A DNA stretch of 64,000 bases from Uranotaenia lowii. Lineage: Eukaryota; Arthropoda; Insecta; Diptera; Culicidae. Under the pieces are notes generated by a model, which was given only the letters and a program-made list of their open reading frames with translations, made no database searches and was not told the origin of the DNA. How positions within the stretch are numbered: the stretch's first letter is position 1; each line of letters starts with the position of its first letter. The stretch covers positions 330,402,592 to 330,466,591 of the forward strand of contig NC_073693.1 in the NCBI RefSeq assembly GCF_029784155.1. The letters are read 5' to 3'. The position numbers and the translations under genes are program-made. Of this stretch, positions 62,903 to 64,000 are shown piece by piece.

Positions 62903-64000
62903 ATGTCTGGCAATGGGCAACAGTCTCTTGGGGTTGTCGAGTTCTACCATAACTCAACGATCCTTATTGTTGGAGGGACCGGTTTCTTGGGGCAAATTCT
63001 GCTGGAGAAAATTCTTCGCAGTTTGCAACCGAAGAAAGTGTATCTGCTGATTCGAGAAAAGCGAGGTCAGACAGTTGATCAACGTCTAGACGAACTGTTA
63101 AGTGGAAGGGTAAGTTCGATTTGTTTGATTTATTTTACGTTGGTTCTGAATCGAACGGTATTTTTTAGCTGTTCAACAAAGTCCGAATAACATCGTTGAA
63201 GGAAAAACTTCGACCCTTGGAAGTGGACTTTACCAAGGATAATCTATCGTTAAACGATGATCAGCGGGAAGAATTGGCCAATGAGGTCGATGTCGTCTTT
63301 TACCTGTTAGCGTCAGTGCACTTTAACCAAAGACTGGATCGAGCTTTGCAGATCAACCTCGAATACGCTAGGCGCGTTTACAGTATGCCTTTTCAACACT
63401 TGAAGGCTGTAGTCCACGTATCTACAATGTATGCGAACAGCGATCAACGGATGATCGAAGAGAAAATTTATGAGGAAGAAATTTTCGGAGGATACCAAAA
63501 CTTGAAACGAATCCTCGATGAACTTACCCCTTCAGAGATTAAACAGATTACGCCACACATCTTGAGAGGACTACCCAATACGTACACATTTAGCAAAAAG
63601 TGTGCCGAGTTAATGGTCCAGGAAGAGTTTGGGGATCTACCATTTGGAATCTTTCGACCACCGATAAGTAACTTGAACACACTTCGTAGCCTGCCTTTGA
63701 AATCTTCTACTGATACAACTCTTTTCCACAGTCAGTTCTAGCTATCAAGACCCTGTAGTTGGATGGACCAACAACTTGAACGGTTTCGGCGCATTCGTGT
63801 CCGGTATTTACACGGGAGAGCTACGAATACTTCCAATCGATGTGGAGAAGCACCCCTTTATAGCACCGGTAGATTACTGTGCCAACGCAATGCTGTGCTG
63901 TGCGGTAGATCTGCATCGAAGACGCGATCAGTATTCGAGCTTCGTTCCAGTTTACAACTACGCCTTCGACAACCCTGAGCTAACTTGGGGACGATTCTTT
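62903..64000 (+). CDS. Fatty acyl-CoA reductase, 5' part (cut by window edge)
   Basis: This is an alcohol-forming fatty acyl-CoA reductase, which reduces long-chain acyl-CoA to fatty alcohol with NADPH. In insects the family serves cuticular lipid, wax and pheromone precursor synthesis, usually at ER or peroxisome membranes. The model is exon 1 62,903-63,109, exon 2 63,169-63,667 and exon 3 63,732 to beyond 64,000. It gives 325 residues of a family usually near 500. Visible: the Rossmann nucleotide-binding GGTGFLG at residues 24-30; the LLIREKRGQ block; HVSTMYAN near 152-159; the SDR catalytic pair Y208-K212 in YTFSK; FRPPI then SSSYQDPVVGW across the second junction. The ATG at 62,903 is the first in frame after a stop at 62,876. 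A NAD-binding-4 SDR domain is clear; the C-terminal region lies outside. The family is expanded in insects, so no orthologue name is given. Confidence 0.93.
63110..63168 (+). other. FAR intron 1 (59 bp, phase 0)
   Basis: Donor GTAAGT after GGAAGG and acceptor TTTTTTAG before CTGTTC. It joins SGR to LFNKVR without changing frame. The short length is typical of dipteran introns. Confidence 0.9.
63668..63731 (+). other. FAR intron 2 (64 bp, phase 1)
   Basis: Donor GTAACT and acceptor CTTTTCCACAG. Splicing makes the split codon A|TC (Ile) and restores RPPI-ISSSYQDPVVGW, the family-conserved block. Without splicing the frame stops at 63,741. Confidence 0.88.

Overview
The window looks like a gene-poor stretch of an insect nuclear genome, most likely a mosquito (Culicidae). 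The bulk DNA is AT-rich. It holds one spliced host gene with two introns of about 60 bp, a BEL/Pao LTR retrotransposon, an RTE-clade non-LTR element, tRNA-derived SINEs, TA-flanked and hAT-like MITEs and large foldback elements. Two copies of an interspersed repeat carrying the core AGAAAGGTATAG, which I recall as common in mosquito intergenic DNA, also point that way. The family-level placement is an inference. Nothing bacterial or viral was seen.

Layout. 1-14,900: old interspersed repeats, a tRNA-like SINE (5.9 kb), a 1.44-kb foldback element (6.2-7.6 kb), a diverged tandem region with a hairpin (9.8-11.2 kb), an 18-bp minisatellite (11.2-11.5 kb) and a decayed Jockey-type reverse transcriptase with a tiny MITE inside (12.3-13.4 kb). 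14,990-16,390: a 1.4-kb heptanucleotide satellite. 16,480-18,845: a 2.36-kb terminal-inverted-repeat (TIR) element with four motif copies at each end and a second TIR element nested inside. 18,930-20,750: a 1.8-kb near-perfect palindrome. 22,780-23,710: a second heptanucleotide array. 23,900-28,060: purine-rich duplicated DNA, one copy of which was hit by a 5'-truncated RTE element with a 14-bp target duplication. 28,760-30,180: a 9-bp repeat array. 30,200-34,400: repeats and unique DNA. 34,430-36,440: an almost G-free polypyrimidine tract. 36,440-44,090: mostly unique DNA with a tRNA-like inverted pair and a 0.9-kb TIR element. 44,100-48,270: a duplicated segment, a SINE nested in an older repeat, and a third heptanucleotide array. 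49,200-51,238: an older repeat broken up by three hAT-like MITEs.

51,239-59,596 is a full-length BEL/Pao retrotransposon on the minus strand. It has 541-bp LTRs differing at one base, a 5-bp target duplication CCAAT, and one intact 1,761-codon gag-pol frame. It is young and possibly still able to move. Its leader contains diverged repeats of about 250 bp.

62,824-64,000 is the only host gene: the 5' half of a fatty acyl-CoA reductase on the plus strand. A TATA/initiator promoter is proposed and three exons are visible. The gene runs off the right edge. A GC-rich 17-bp perfect inverted repeat lies about 310 bp upstream of the proposed start site.

Most long open frames in the window are artefacts of 7-bp or 9-bp repeats. 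I found no multi-gene system. The most unusual items are the 1.8-kb palindrome, the related 7-mer satellites with higher-order structure, the young BEL element with its repeated leader, and the 4+4 motif architecture of the 16.5-18.8 kb element. Coordinates of old repeats are approximate because they were judged by eye.
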